In this document: positions 34,465 to 47,311 of the stretch, one piece after another
Layout: the number at the start of each line of letters is the position of its first letter
Numbering within the stretch: position 1 is the stretch's first letter
Origin: Phymatolithon calcareum
Lineage: Eukaryota > Rhodophyta > Florideophyceae > Hapalidiales
Length of the DNA stretch: 64,000 nucleotides
Direction of reading: 5' to 3'
Assembly (NCBI GenBank): GCA_977006965.1
Contig: OZ345357.1
Span: forward strand, 1,054,001-1,118,000
Program-made: the position numbers and the translations under genes
Notes under the pieces: generated by a model
Databases searched by the model: none
Told to the model about the DNA's origin: nothing
The model's input: the letters and a program-made list of their open reading frames with translations, nothing else

Positions 34465-34502
34465 ACAAGGTGCTCTTACATAGTATTGTAAGGGCACTTT
34501 GT
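34465..34502. repeat. Hairpin, 16-bp arms, small-RNA-precursor-like
   Basis: ACAAGGTGCTCTTACA pairs with TGTAAGGGCACTTTGT with two mismatches, across a six-base loop. Confidence 0.85.
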
Positions 34503-34934
34503 CTGCATCTTCGGAAATTCCAAATTAACCTCGTGATAATTGACTTGCGCGCCGACCCCAATTTCACAGCATTTACGAATGTGGAAATGCTGTGGAACTT
34601 TGCTCGTTTCCCGCATAGAAAACATCACTAGTCCGTTTATTCTAAACCCAGTTCACGGTGGTCCAAGTAATAGTTCAGGCAGTAGCAGCAATTCATCAAG
34701 GCGCCCCAGTCTGAGTAGTCATCATTATTATTAATGGTTTAGAGTTGACGCCTCGTCGGCATGTTTCATTGAGTGAGACCACCACAGTTGAGTGGATTTG
34801 AAGCTACAGAAGGAGAAGTGGAGAAGATATCGCTCGGTCAAGGCGAAGGAGGATGCTGCTGGCCGGTGTTCTTCACAAATCTATGCATTGGTGGGATACG
34901 GAACATTACAGTACCCGAAGGCAACATGAAAGTA

Positions 34935-34968
34935 GTCGCGATACTATCTTTTAAGATAGTATCGCGAC
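34935..34968. repeat. Perfect hairpin, 16-bp arms
   Basis: GTCGCGATACTATCTT, two T, then the exact reverse complement. Confidence 0.94.
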
Positions 34969-35464
34969 CTTAATATAATCCTTACAATGCTCAAAGCTGG
35001 CGCAGATTTTGGAGGCACACTTGCCTAATTCCACTGCCCAGTGTACCAGTGTGGCGGATCTACCGCGACGTGCGTGAGCTGCTACTCCACATCTTTTCAG
35101 TCCTGATTAGACACCCCGAAATAGTTGAGTGTTTCACACTTGCAATTGGTTTATTCAGCGTTCGTTCGAAGTGTGAAACCTTCTTTAAACGCAACAAGGT
35201 TTTTTTCGGCATCGGGAACATTCTCCGTTTTTCATTGAAACAAAACGGTGGTAAGACGAGCAAGACTTAGTCAAATTGCTGTCAAAGCTCTCGAGATGCT
35301 TGCAACAGAATGACATCAAGGGCACAAGCTTGTGGAAGTTTTGGGAAAGAATTGGAGTGGGAGAAAAACTATTTCCCATGCGTATCGTTTTTTCAGAAAT
35401 AAATCAGTGGTGCATGTTGAAGGTGACGAGGAGCAGCGCGGATCAACTTTAGGAAAATGGAGAA

Positions 35465-35568
35465 CATTTTCTCCGCATGGAAGGTAAAAGATATCTTTTT
35501 TCATGTTCTTGATGATCACAGTCAAAAACATGATAAATGATACCTTTTACCTCCATGTGGAGAAAATG
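35465..35568. repeat. 104-nt foldback with 45-nt arms
   Basis: The left arm at 35465-35510 (CATTTTCTCCGCATGG, then AGGTAAAAGATATC) matches the reverse complement of 35524-35568 with five mismatches and one bulge; the loop is about 13 bases. It is the longest foldback in the window, of the size of a plant-type microRNA precursor or a short MITE. No flanking TA or other target duplication is evident. Confidence 0.93.
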
Positions 35569-38500
35569 ATGATCATGCAAGGCACTGAAGGCAAATTCGC
35601 GAAAGCTTTGGAAGACGCTTGATGCAATTGCGGACATGCGGTTGTTCCTTGAGATACGCTAAGCTAATTTCGGAAATCTTTTACGTGCAATACTTTGATG
35701 TAGACGACCGTCCAGGTGTATATTTGAAGAGCACACCAGGGCAAAAGATGATAGAGATATAGAAGTGAAGCCAGATCTATGTTCAGTAGTGATCGTTCGT
35801 TGGGCTGAGTTCAAGAGAGCGATACGGTCGAACCGCGTCAACGGTTCTTTGTGCGCGAATTACGAGCAGTGCAGCGTCGGTCCTCTATCTCCTAAAGCCA
35901 TTATTTGTAAGACGATTTTTCCTTTCGACTTTGTACAGTCTGTTTCCGTGGCGAGTCACGTACAGCAGGGTTGAGAGTATGTAAAAAAAGTGCACGTGAT
36001 CGTTGACTGTATGTACTCCATACCGAACTTGATATATGAAGTTCAATCGGTAAATATCTCTTGAATCCACTGCCCTGGCTCGCAAGCGGACATGAGGATA
36101 ATATCATTACGTTCGCATTATAAAATAGAAGCCGAATAAAAACTGGGTGGATCAATTGACGCTGTAGAGACTGTTGCTGTGTGAGCTGGTCTCTAAAGAA
36201 CAAATATCACACTTCAGAATTTAGTATGCTGCTTAAAGAAGCGTACTCAACGACGATATGCCTATAGATGGCCTGGAGAGAATGAAGTACGGATTGCAAC
36301 GGACATTGAGAATTCAACTGTTGGCTTCGGTGGCCTGTGCCGAAAGACATCTATCTGTTGAAGCTGAAAACATTCTAAAGACGTGTGGCAAAGTTAGGCG
36401 AGTCTGGTGAGGTGTCGAGAGCCAGAGTTTGTGGTCACATATGGCGAGACAGCACAGGCTCTAAAACGGTTGACATGAATTGAATTCTGAGTCAATGTCA
36501 GATTGATAAGTATACTCGGTTTGATTCGTTGATCGCCTGAAAAACTTTGACAAATTGATTGCCATAGTGACTGTACGCGTTATTTTTGAGTTCTATTGCA
36601 TTGTGTAAGTCTATTAGCCGTACCCCATCACCCGATCAATATGATTGATAATTGGAGTAATTTGTATGGCCGACCGTCATAGTCGAAACATGTTTGGTCG
36701 ATCGCGACGGGGTGCCCTTGTTAACATATTGTGCTACTGTATCCGTTGGGCTACTGCTTCTAGCAATAGCCTCCTCACGTGTGGCGGTGTAATTTACTTC
36801 CAACATGATTGTGCTGCCCTGTTGTAGCCAGCTTTCCACAGCCCCTGTGCAGAAGGGCAGTTCATTCCTCCGCAGCTTCCAATTTGAGCGACAGTCCAGC
36901 AGTGTGTCGCATTTCATTGTACCTTCTTGTCCGTGATCCCACAGAATTACACATTGGACAATGAAGTAGTCGCGGACAAGGTGAAGAGCGTTAGTAACTC
37001 TTTACAACTCATGTGTAAACAAGTCTCGATAGTCCGCCCTGAACTAACTCTTCTACAGTACAACACAATGTTACGAATGGAAAGGAGAAATTAGCGCAAC
37101 AGGACAAAATGAAAAATCTTGCTCCCGTGATCAGCGTCCCGTCCGCACCAAGGATGCAAGCATCCTCTCGCATTCGTGCCGCCGTGTTCAAGGACGTGCG
37201 ATATCACTATTGGTGATCTTACGGCCCCGTCCCCGGGATGTTCGTAACGGAAAGGGTATAGGTAGCTTGAGTACAGTACAGCACTGGATCTGCGTACAGT
37301 CTGTGACGGCAGGTTGAGATAAGAACGTGTCAGCCAGCTACTGCCTGCTCGCAACTGGAGATGCTTTCCTCATACATATGTGTTTCTCTGATACTCAGCT
37401 CGATTCCTCGTGTGAATCGAGTTTCTTTTAAGGCGGCATTTTGTCAACCCTCGATTCACAGATTGTATTTTAAACGTCTCGGATGACGATACGTTCTCAG
37501 CATAATCATCTGTTGACATCCATCTGTTCCTCACGGCTCGCGACCAGGTTGCCGTTGACTCTGAGTTTCAGACGACTCCCACACCAACACACTTCATTGT
37601 TCCCCAATACATATCCCGTCGCGTCATTGCTCATCTCACCGCCTCTTTTTGACTTGGCCACGTGCCACACGAGTTGTATGTCCGCCGGGCTGCGTGGGAT
37701 GAGTGGAGCAGTAAGAGCCGTCCTCCTGCGCGATTGTACGCTCGACAGGGCACAGATGCGGAAGTTGAGTTCGGCACGTGTCAGTCTCCTGCTCTCGCTC
37801 TTAAGAGCCCGACGGTGGATTCGTCCTCATACAATCGCTTTTCTAACGCGGACTTCGGTACATTAGTGAGGCAGAAACGTGCATTAAACTAGTTCGGAAG
37901 AGAAATGGCCTCCAATAATCAAAGTAGAAGAGAATACAGTAAAGAATCGATATGCTGTATACGCTCCGACAATGGGATAACACAGAAAGCAACTCTAATT
38001 GATTCCGAGTGCTCAACGAGCCTCTTTGCAACCACCTTTTGTCAAACCGGGTTCAATTCTGACAGCCGCGGCGGCTTACAAAAACCTTTCTCAGCATGAC
38101 CACCACTGAGTAGATCTGTCTATCTCTTTCTGATGCTCTGTGGGTCGGGCTACCGTCGACGCTCGCTGCATTTGAAACGCCTCCCGCCCGCACCTTTCCC
38201 GGCCAAGTCAAAATCTCCTACACGTCAAGGCACCACAACGCCCCTCGTCCCACACATTACCCCGAACGCTGTACACGCCCTTCACGAATCGTCTGCCGCA
38301 CGCATCGCGACGGCAAAAATTGCGCGCACTGTGATGATTACTCTCCCCATCAACGACGGATAGTCGTGCTGCCAGATTCTGGCAACGGACTGTAATGTGC
38401 GTGCCGTGTGACGTATGCGTAATTGGATGCTGTATGTCGCAAAGATTGAGATCAAAATATTGAAAAATGAGAAAAATACTCTCGTCACGCTCTCTTCATA

Positions 38501-39530
38501 CTCCTGAGCGTTGCACTGCTGGCACTCGCGGACTCCAGTGAAATTTTTTTTGCGCGACTGAATTCTCTGTGCCGCACTTCCTCCAAGGCAGGCGCGCTCT
38601 CCCGAAAGCAACATGATGTTGCGCTTTGCAAATTAGTTTAGGTTACGACGGGCTGTGTTATACAGTGCGAGCTGACCAGCGCCCAGTGAAAAGCGAGTCT
38701 TATCCGAAGTTGCGTGCGATAAACCTAAGTTGCAAGTTCCAGTTCCAGAGAGCGAACCGGGGTGGTGGCTAGAACGCCATCTCCGACGCACATCCTCTGA
38801 CACAATTTCGGGAGTGGAATTGTGCTCCAGCCTGGCGCGCTACCCAGTGTATGTAATTGAACCATGGTAGCCGAGGTGGCTACTCACAAGTTTACCTTGG
38901 ACCAATCTCGCCACACCACAGACGCCGCGTGGGCGGACCACGGCTTCCCTGTAAACGCTCATACACACCACCGGCATTGATATGGGTCAATCAGCCCCTG
39001 ATGCATGCCTGCGTCTCGTGGAAGGGAACCGCTTCCACACGTGTTGGAACGAGGGGATCAACTACGCTGGAAATCACTCCACCTCCAATTGGGCATATGC
39101 GCACCGCACAATGCTCACTTCCTGTGCGCAGGACAGTCGTCCTGGGTTGGATATTTCGCGCGCATGGCAAATGATCTTGCAGCTCAAGGCAGCCAAGTTT
39201 TGCTCATCTTTACAAATACAATTGTCCACTCTCCCCTCTCACCTCTGCCCCCAAAGAGTCGGGGACTCGACAAATGGTCGCCACAGTATGCGGGGGCGAG
39301 GTGAATCACAAAGGCAACGAACGAAGTAGTGATTTTTTTTCTTTGCACACATACAATACAATCGTCTACACAATGCACCTAAGAGTCGAAAAAAGGCGAC
39401 AACAAACACGCAATTGTGACTGCAGTTAATCTGACAAGTAGTTATACAAGCAACACTAAGACTGAACAAAAATAGATAAGACACTCTCAATTTCGCACAG
39501 CACAGTTATACACACAATATCAGTATAATG

Positions 39531-40868
39531 TTACATCACCATTCGCGGATTATCACGAATAGCAAAAGCAAGTTCGTCCACTTGAGCCACAACATCTGCA
39601 TCGTACGGTCTGACACCGCCTGGAAATGACACAAGTTCATCGTCGGCATGATACAACGCAATGACAGCATCCGCCTTCATTCCCTCCTTGAGCACCACCG
39701 GTGTGAACAACGCCGTTGAAACCTGACATCTCTCAGCCACGTCATCCTTCTCCCTCCGTCTTACATCGGGCACCCACAAACTGGAGCCCAACTTTGCAGC
39801 CCGAGCCACCAGTCGCGTCGTGATGGACGACGCCGGGCGTGCGGAGAACCACTGCAATTTCTCCCTAGTATCCAGCATATTACCCGGCGACAAAATGGCC
39901 GCCTTCAACTCGCAGCCCTTATCGGAGCATTCATAAACCTCTGCATATTTCCAGAAATGTTTCCCAAACGCCAGTCCCGCCACAGTTTCACATGCACGCA
40001 CCAACGAACCGCCAAGTGCCTCGGCTAGTGCTCGGCCTTCACCGTTTCCGGCGCAAGTGGCCAATACGAGCTTGGCACGAAGGGACGCCTTGCGAGCCTG
40101 CAGCGCTGGATACTGCAACATCACACGATCCAGTACTTGCATCTTGTTGCGCATGGGCTTCTCGCGCATTGCAGGGGATGCAAGGGCGGTGAGAAGGTTT
40201 TCCATGTCGTGAAACTTATTGTTGGCGCGCGAACGATTGGCACGCATCATCTGATTGTGTTGCAGTCGCTTCGTCTCCGAGTCACGAGGGGCGCGCGCAC
40301 CGGCTGTCGGCGGCATGGTGGGAGAGATGGGCGGTAGGGCCGGTGTGGTTTCTTCAGACGCGTTTGAATCGGGGGTGGAGCGGGTGCGTTTGGCGTGTGT
40401 GACGGGGGAACCGATGGTAGAGCGGTGGCGAAGCGGTTTGCGGATAGGGGTGACAGGCTTGAGGAAACGGTGGTGTGAGGAGGAGATGGTGTCAACTTCA
40501 GGGAGATGTGGGTCTGGCGAGAGGACGCTGAAGACGGAGTGTTCACAGTCGTTCTTCTTTTGCGGAGCGTCGGGAAGATTTTCGTCGTCGGGTTGAGGAA
40601 TAAAGTTCCCGTCCGGGTGCGCAATGTCGTGTGTGGAGACGTCCGGAATGGGGTTGAGAAATTCAGAGAAGGAAGCAAGTCCGTCACAGGAAGTCGAGAG
40701 ATGGAAGGGGAAATCTCGGGCGTCGTGTTCTTGTCCAGGCGAAAAGTCCTCAAAGTTCGGAAACGTGGTGTCCAATGTAGGTGAGAGAGCGTCGTCTTCG
40801 TCAAAGTGAGTCGGCGCAGGGGAGAGATGCTTGTCGTCGTCGTCGATGAGCGTGATGGTGTCTGCCAT
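39531..40868 (-). CDS. bHLH-like and GAF-like domain protein, paralogue A
   Basis: From the ATG at 40866-40868 the protein has 445 residues; this start is supported by the paralogue at 52459, whose N-terminus aligns (MADTITLIDDDDK versus MTGSIIVIPDDCEK). Upstream the frame runs to a GTG at 40994, rejected. Residues about 200-260 look like a basic helix-loop-helix: KRLQHNQMMRANRSRANNKF, loop, then MRNKMQVLDRVMLQY. The His of the basic region is kept, but the E-box-reading Glu is Met. Residues about 290-410 resemble a GAF sensor (FWKYAEVYE, LGSSLWVPDVRRRE, VSTALFTPVV, ADAVIALYH). A conserved linear stretch RFLKPVTPIRKP..HRS..GSPVT precedes the bHLH and the N-terminus is acidic. Likely a nuclear regulator; function is inferred only. 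Confidence 0.85.
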   Translation of the reverse strand: MADTITLIDDDDKHLSPAPTHFDEDDALSPTLDTTFPNFEDFSPGQEHDARDFPFHLSTSCDGLASFSEFLNPIPDVSTHDIAHPDGNFIPQPDDENLPDAPQKKNDCEHSVFSVLSPDPHLPEVDTISSSHHRFLKPVTPIRKPLRHRSTIGSPVTHAKRTRSTPDSNASEETTPALPPISPTMPPTAGARAPRDSETKRLQHNQMMRANRSRANNKFHDMENLLTALASPAMREKPMRNKMQVLDRVMLQYPALQARKASLRAKLVLATCAGNGEGRALAEALGGSLVRACETVAGLAFGKHFWKYAEVYECSDKGCELKAAILSPGNMLDTREKLQWFSARPASSITTRLVARAAKLGSSLWVPDVRRREKDDVAERCQVSTALFTPVVLKEGMKADAVIALYHADDELVSFPGGVRPYDADVVAQVDELAFAIRDNPRMVM

Positions 40869-43800
40869 CACGACGGTCGCTGGAATGACTACGTTAGCAG
40901 CGGCCGCTAGGCGATGGTTAGGGGTGAGAAGGTTGAAGCCAGGAAAACGTTGGAGGTGATCTGTCAGAGAACCGGGGGTGGGGCATGTTTGCACTGGGTC
41001 GGCGGGTTGTTTTATGTTCAGCGGGGGTGCAGCGGACCGCCAGGCTCTCAGGCAGCGATGTGATACGTAGTAATAACAAAGCTAAAAATCTGATATCTGT
41101 GTACAGATGTACGAGTCCTTTCTGTAGCACGGAAAAGAGCATTTGTAGGAAGCATCATGATGATGCTTCAGTGCAGCGCGTGACTTGATTCGGCTACACG
41201 GCGCACATGTTGGAAGTGTGACAAACGCTCGTGACAAGTTGGTCGCGTTGTGCCACGCACGGCGCACGTTAGACGCACCCCTGCGACCTCTGCCTTCGCA
41301 CTGCACTGTCGTGACGATAACACTAGGGCGCGGAAAGGTTCGGCGATAGAGCCATTCCTCCTGGTTTAGAGTTGGGCGCACAAGTTGTGTAAGCGAGAGT
41401 TGCTCCTCGTCCGCTGGGCGCGTAATACATACGCTGTCCGTGCCCGCAATGTCTCTATTTTGGCGTTCTAGCACCTTCCCCTGCCCCGGATGCAAGCCTG
41501 CGACATGTGGTCGCTAAGCTTGGTCTGCCGAGCGGATAATATGTTTTGGCAATCCCTTGGACGCACGGATGACTTGGCTTTCGGACGAGGTTTTGAGTTG
41601 TATAGGTCTGTTAAAGACGAGGTACGTCTTGGAGACGGGCAGGCAAAGGTGTCTGGATGGGACAGAAAAGTGAGGGTATTTTTCACTCGCTCTCTGTAGC
41701 GGCGGTGGTGACATTGTTTACGCGCTGCGATGTGATACAAACGGGGTTGGAAAAGACGTATGATTTTTGCAGGGTGAATCGGCGGTACGGGCACAACGAT
41801 AATCATTCCCGTGCAAGAGCAAAAGAGGAATATAATTCCATTGTGCTCTATCTCCAAATGTACTTTATCTCTTGGATTGTGTATGAAAATATGAGGTAAA
41901 CTTCAAACGTTTCTCCACCTGAACCGCGATTTAGGGGTATTGGCAAGGCAGCGGCACGAATATGATGAGTGGCATGTTCACGACCACGGTTCGTGTTCAT
42001 TCCGGAGAGACGCGACTTATATACGAGAGATGCATGGACGGTGATATTATATTCCGTGCCTGTGAGGAAAGTGAATCTATCGTCTGCTGCTCCAATGAAA
42101 AGAAGACAGTGATTGAAAACACGTTGACGGCCAGGTTCAAGGCGATTTTTAAGGCCGTCGCGAAGTGGAGATAGGGAAGTGATTGTAGAATTACCCCCGA
42201 AGTACACAGCCACATTTTTCAATTTCTCCTGTGCTCCCTCATTGTCTGAGTCCGGTCCCTGCTAGTGTGTTGTAGTTTCTACGGCCGCTCCAGGGCACTG
42301 TTTTTAAGTGCTACGACTAGAAACACATCGGGAAAAGTCGTTGACGGTGCTGATGCGCGGGAGAAGCGTCAAGTGGAGCGTGCGGATAGATATGCCGGGT
42401 TACTGGTTGGGCACATGGTGCCGCAGGATGCATGTGCCATCTTGTTATGCTTCATCGGCCCAATCATGTGTCTTTCTTGTGCAAGCAACCACTCATTTAT
42501 ATCTGATTGTCATCTGATTCAGGCCTGATACTCGTCTGATTCCTCCCTGAGAATCCTAAGACGGCATTCACGCACTTTGTACGTACACCGACCTGCAGTA
42601 CGAAACGCACTTTCCTTTATTGGTCAGAAGTGATGGTCTATCGTCTTGTGCGTGACAAGCAATCTGCTGCGTGACCCCCTCATACGAATCCAACGCATTG
42701 TGCCAGCAGTACTCGTGGTCTTCGGTGTGCAAAACACGCACAAAACTATTAAATGTGCAAGTGGTCACACCTGTCACGCAGAGAAGCTATTCAGTTTCCA
42801 CTCGAATATCAACAACGACCCTCTATATTTGAGTTATTTATATGAGGCCCCGACACGTGCTATACATGCGTTTCCGATCACACCACGTCGGTGTTGACTG
42901 GCCCGGCGGTAAAGTGGCATCAAATTGAAAACAAATTGGAGTGGCAACACCAACGGCGAGCCGGCGCTAAAGGTTGTCTTCATAATAAATTATAATGGTT
43001 TTCTATGGGCCGCTCAGGCTACCCGTGTAGCCTCACCGTTCGAGATTCGCAGCTCAACTCTCCGGATCCCAATTCCCAGATTCTGTGCTTATGGACTGTG
43101 CACGCGTCTTCCCTGTGCGCTGTCGTTTCCGCCCCTTGTCGCGCGTTCCGCCGCCAACCGGCTCACCTGACGAACCCCATCCTGCTTCTCCGTTTTGTGC
43201 CCCTGCCCTTCGATTGTAACCTTGTTGTGCATACTGCTGTTCTGTACGTGCTCTAAATCTCATCCGACTTACCCGATACACAACAATACTGTCCAGTCTA
43301 CCCTCAAAACGTAAACAACGTCGAACAGATTGCGACGGGAAGGAGTGGCTATGGACGAGTTATAAGTGTGTTCATTCCAGGGGACGCATCCCATGCCCAA
43401 GGTGGGAGACACACCCTCTAACGCCACATCAGGACAGTGCCCGCGTTTTACTCGCCCTGGGCAGCAACTCTACATTTGTAACCCCCAGTCTTTTATTACT
43501 AGAGTGCAGTCCTGTAGCTTCTCGCGACAGTAAACACACAAAATCTATTTTTGTTCACCCACAATTCGGCTAAACAAGAAGCCAAACAGATTTGCAACGA
43601 TTTTTGGGTAACTCTCACTAACTTCGAGACTTCAGTCTCTTTCCACTTTCGCTCTAAACACCTATCTATCTTAATAAACGCTATCCCATTAACAAGCATA
43701 TAATAGAGGCACTCCCTTTGTCCGCTTCTAATCACCCGACAGCTTAGACTGCGGACATGCATTTCCCTCGTTATCCGGTTCTAACGGACGACCTTAAAAC

Positions 43801-46675
43801 CACGACCTCTAATGCTGGCAATGACTGCAATTCTGCTGCAATGTCCTCGAGCACAGCAAAATCGTCACTAGAACGTGTCTTACCTACCGTTCACAGGCTC
43901 CCAACCAATACAATTACTCTTTCTTGGGGAGTTTCGAACCTTTAACGACCTTAGCCTGCATTCTTATATTTGAAAAAAAGCTACAACGAAAAATTATTGA
44001 AGACAAGATCAAAATCTGTTCGTGAAGGCATCGGGATTACAATGGATCCGAGGGAAAAAGGTACGTAATCAATAAATTTAGCGCAAACTATCCAAAGTTG
44101 AGACCCCTCAGATTTGAAGAAAAGAGCAAAAAAGTGGCCGTCGCGTATCGCGAAAAATCTCTACAAGTCCTAATGACTTTCCTTATTGCATCCTCGTCAA
44201 GCCTCTTCGCTCTGGTCCCGTCATAAAATTACGGAAATGGTCAACTTTACCAAACACATTGGTTCTAGACAGCCAACACGGCTCTAAAAGAACAAGAAAG
44301 CGTATTTACAGTGCAGGAGTAATGTAAATCTCAGATATCGATCCATAATCGATTTACAATGCTAAAGTGGATGACAGCAGGGTTCTTAATTTTAACTGAT
44401 TTTTATCAAGATCATCAACCAATGACAAGCAACGACAGAGTGCGGGTGTGGCCAATGGACTCCCCTGGTAGCGGCACAAGTCCTTCACGTCTAGACCTAA
44501 ATGAGTAGATACACATGTCTACAATTTAAAAAGATACGGTAGAATTCTACAGTAGCTTCTTTTGCACATTAATGGCTTCCAAAGTATCATAGAGGCTCGT
44601 ATTATAGAATTCAACCCTCTCACCAAATTTACTATCTACGCTCTCCATTCTTATATCTCTATCGAGCCCGTATATCCGGCGTTCTCCCGTTCCGAACATC
44701 GGTTGCCTTCACTACTGCCATATTTCGACCATATCCTCCCGCAGCACTGCTTGTCCATATCCCCCTCCATGATGGAAGGGGATACGGACAAGCAGTGCTA
44801 TGCTCCATCAATCCACATTTCCATGTCGACGGCACGAACATTTCCGTATCTCAGTACCTCCTTTTCTCCAGCTGACATTTCTCCGTTTCCCGCCCGCCGG
44901 TCCGCCAACAAGGCCAGTACAACGCACACTACTGCCCGTGCGACGCAGACCGATTGTACTCCCCATGTCCCACAGTATCGTCACAGGATCCCCCCTTGTC
45001 TGAAACTCAATGTCTGCTGCCAAACCAGTACGGAGGCACGGTAAGCCCGCAATCGAAATATCTTTTTGTCAGCCTTCTCATTTTTCGATAATTGTAATCC
45101 GTTGGCCTTGAGGACTCATCATCCCCAATTCCTATGTGGTTCCTCCGTTACATACTTGATATTATGGGGGCACGCTGTCACAGCATAGTCCGTTTGGGAG
45201 ATACCAAGGGGTGTCTTTCTGGATCTCGCAAGATTCCGTTCTCAGTCAACAACGCGAACGCCCTTCGCGACAGTGCCGTTCGGGAAATATATCTTTGTCG
45301 ACCACTGAGCTGGTCCATGGCCGCTTATGCACGTGCATATGCATGATCTGTACATCGCGCTTCGATTTTACAACCTTGCTGTCCCCCAACCTCCACTCGA
45401 ATGTCACTCACATAGTCACGACATGCATTGTTCCGCTTTGATATTTGTCGTAACGCCGGGCGACGGCGGCAAACGAGAAGACTGTCGCGCTAATCTGAGA
45501 CGGATGCTAGATAAGTTTGTTAATAAACTACATCTTCGCTGCACACGCACGAAGATGATGTGGTTAGGAAGCGGAACGCTCGGCACAGCGAAAGCAGTTT
45601 TGGCCGCAACGATGGTACGTGGTTTGTGTACAGATATCTTGTTAGACGAGGTGATTGAAAAGGGAGTGGTAAGGAGGGAGGGACGATAATGATAGACACG
45701 GACGCAGATCATCTGAATGATGTGGCTACATTACCCGATAGGAGAAAAGAGCATAAATGGAAGAACGTTACAGCTTCAGGAAATGCACAAAAATTTTGGC
45801 TGCGAAAATGATAACGTGGCGGACGACGGGGAGGAAAAGAGAGTGCGAGAAGGGGATGAGTGAAAAGGATTCAAATGAGTTCATTACGAATAGCAAGCAC
45901 AAAAGTTGAAGAACGAAAGAACAGTGACTGTACACACACCTACGCATGCATACGACCAAAGAGGGAATGACGAAGGGCATAGGCAGCAGCTTAAAGTAAG
46001 TTACTTGGTTTCGTACAATGATACCAACAATAGGTGAAATGCTGACGCCGCAAAGGCAGCATAAGGGGAAGGAAGCAGGTGCTGGACGTGGAAAAGTACA
46101 AAAGAGTTCATTATTCTAAGGAAAAAGAAATTTCTGAGACTAGTAGAGCGGCCAGATAGAGAGAGCGCTGTTCCAACACACACACATGCACGGCGAACAG
46201 GTATTACGAAATAACTGAAGAGGCTCGCAGCCCGATTGCGATAGCTATACACAAGCCCAGCAAAATGGGTTGAGAAAACGGACATAGAAAAACATAACAA
46301 AAACCAACTCAACACTAAGAATACAACACACACTGCAATACAGACAATTAACCCACTTTGTCTGCTTTCATCCATTCAAGACGGTTTCGAAATCGTCAAT
46401 CCAGGAGGTTTATCCATTCAATCTTCTCTTGTGTGTTTCATCTCCGGTATTGCTTTCCGCTTAAATTTAAACTTGTTAGCGTCTAATGCACCCATCCACA
46501 GTCGCAAACTTCTCCTGTGCAATTACAATACGCCTTCGCCCCCCGGCAACCAGTAAATAGTCCTGTCACTGTAAAGCGGGGCACAGACGAAGGAACATTC
46601 CACCGTCCAGAAGGGAATCATTGTCATTCGCGACGGAGAAGTCACATTTTGCAGAGCAAGTGCGGGCAGGGCAGG
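40869..46675. other. 5.8-kb stretch without a confident gene
   Basis: Short frames only. A minus frame at 43054-43281 is Gln/Gly/Arg-rich (AQQGYNRRAGAQNGEAG) and could be a fragment of a low-complexity protein. A plus frame at 44562-45044 runs through the hairpin at 44743 and has no motif. CA repeats occur near 45930 and 46180. Confidence 0.5.
44743..44799. repeat. 57-nt foldback with 28-bp arms
   Basis: AGCACTGCTTGTCC, then TATCCCC..TCCA, returns as TGGA..GGGGATA, then GGACAAGCAGTGCT, with two mismatches per arm and almost no loop. Confidence 0.95.
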
Positions 46676-47311
46676 TTAAGCAATGGTGCAGCATGCGGTG
46701 GCAGGGCCACCAGGTCGCTGCCTCGGCAGAGGATCCCAAGCAGACAACAGTGCTTCATCGAACACATCCTTGAGACCTTGCTGAGTGAGCGCGGAACATT
46801 CGAAGAACGAATCGGCGCCGATATTCTTGGCAACTCGTTCCCCTTCTTGCGTGGTGATAGGACGTTGTCCCTTTTGACGAAGACGTTCGAGCTCCACCTG
46901 ATCGTTGCGTAGATCCATCTTGCATCCGACGAGGATCATATGGCTTCCCGGTGAAACACGTTTGATTTCCGGTGCCCAGCGACGCTCAATATTCTCAAGC
47001 GACGGACGATGCACGATGGAATAGCACAATATGAACACATCCGTTTCATGATACGATAGGGCTCGAAGTCGCTCATAGTCCTCCTGTCCGGCCGTGTCAA
47101 GTAGTTCGAGCGTACGTGGACGACCGTCGACATGAACTGTAGCGGTGAAGGTATCGAATACGGTGGGAACGTAATCTGTGGGAAACTTGTTCTCGGCATA
47201 GGAGTATACCATGCATGTCTTGCCCACACTTCCATCCCCGACAAGCACGGTTTTCACACGAACTAGTCCCTCCTCCTGTGAATTTGAATTTCCCTGGTAC
47301 CCGCCGGCCAT
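46676..47311 (-). CDS. Rho/Rac-family small GTPase
   Basis: The 211-residue protein (ATG at 47309-47311) is a molecular switch for actin, polarity and exocytosis. P-loop GDGSVGKT (25-32), effector loop YVPTVFDTF (48-56), switch II DTAGQEDYERLR (72-83) with the catalytic Gln, CKMDL (120-124, usual TKxD with Cys for Thr), Rho-type insert (LRNDQVELERLRQKGQRPIT) and SAL (163-165). It ends CCTIA, a prenylation box (Cys208, last residue Ala, predicting farnesylation). There is no strong polybasic stretch before it, but a second Cys could be palmitoylated. The frame extends upstream to 47596 without ATG; homology begins only after the chosen Met. It is divergent from a RhoGAP-like gene 849 bases away. 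It might draw farnesyl groups from the pathway of the FPS gene, a general link only. Confidence 0.95.
   Translation of the reverse strand: MAGGYQGNSNSQEEGLVRVKTVLVGDGSVGKTCMVYSYAENKFPTDYVPTVFDTFTATVHVDGRPRTLELLDTAGQEDYERLRALSYHETDVFILCYSIVHRPSLENIERRWAPEIKRVSPGSHMILVGCKMDLRNDQVELERLRQKGQRPITTQEGERVAKNIGADSFFECSALTQQGLKDVFDEALLSAWDPLPRQRPGGPATACCTIA

Larger units (their letters stand above)
30869..39530. other. 8.6-kb gene desert with foldbacks
   Basis: No gene is recognised on either strand. Three foldbacks (34465, 34935, 35465) are listed separately. A short plus frame at about 36247-36411 (VLNDDMPIDGLERMKYGL, then RHLSVEAENILKT) looks protein-like, but it is only some 55 residues long. Small hairpins occur at 37393-37415 and around 35128-35178. 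Confidence 0.55.

Noticed and set aside
40255-40809. Plus and minus frames overlapping paralogue A of the bHLH-like gene
   Set aside because: Antisense or shifted shadows; the paralogue at 52459 supports only the frame called.
44562-45044. Plus frame of 160 residues
   Set aside because: It runs straight through a 57-nt foldback and shows no domain; probably chance.
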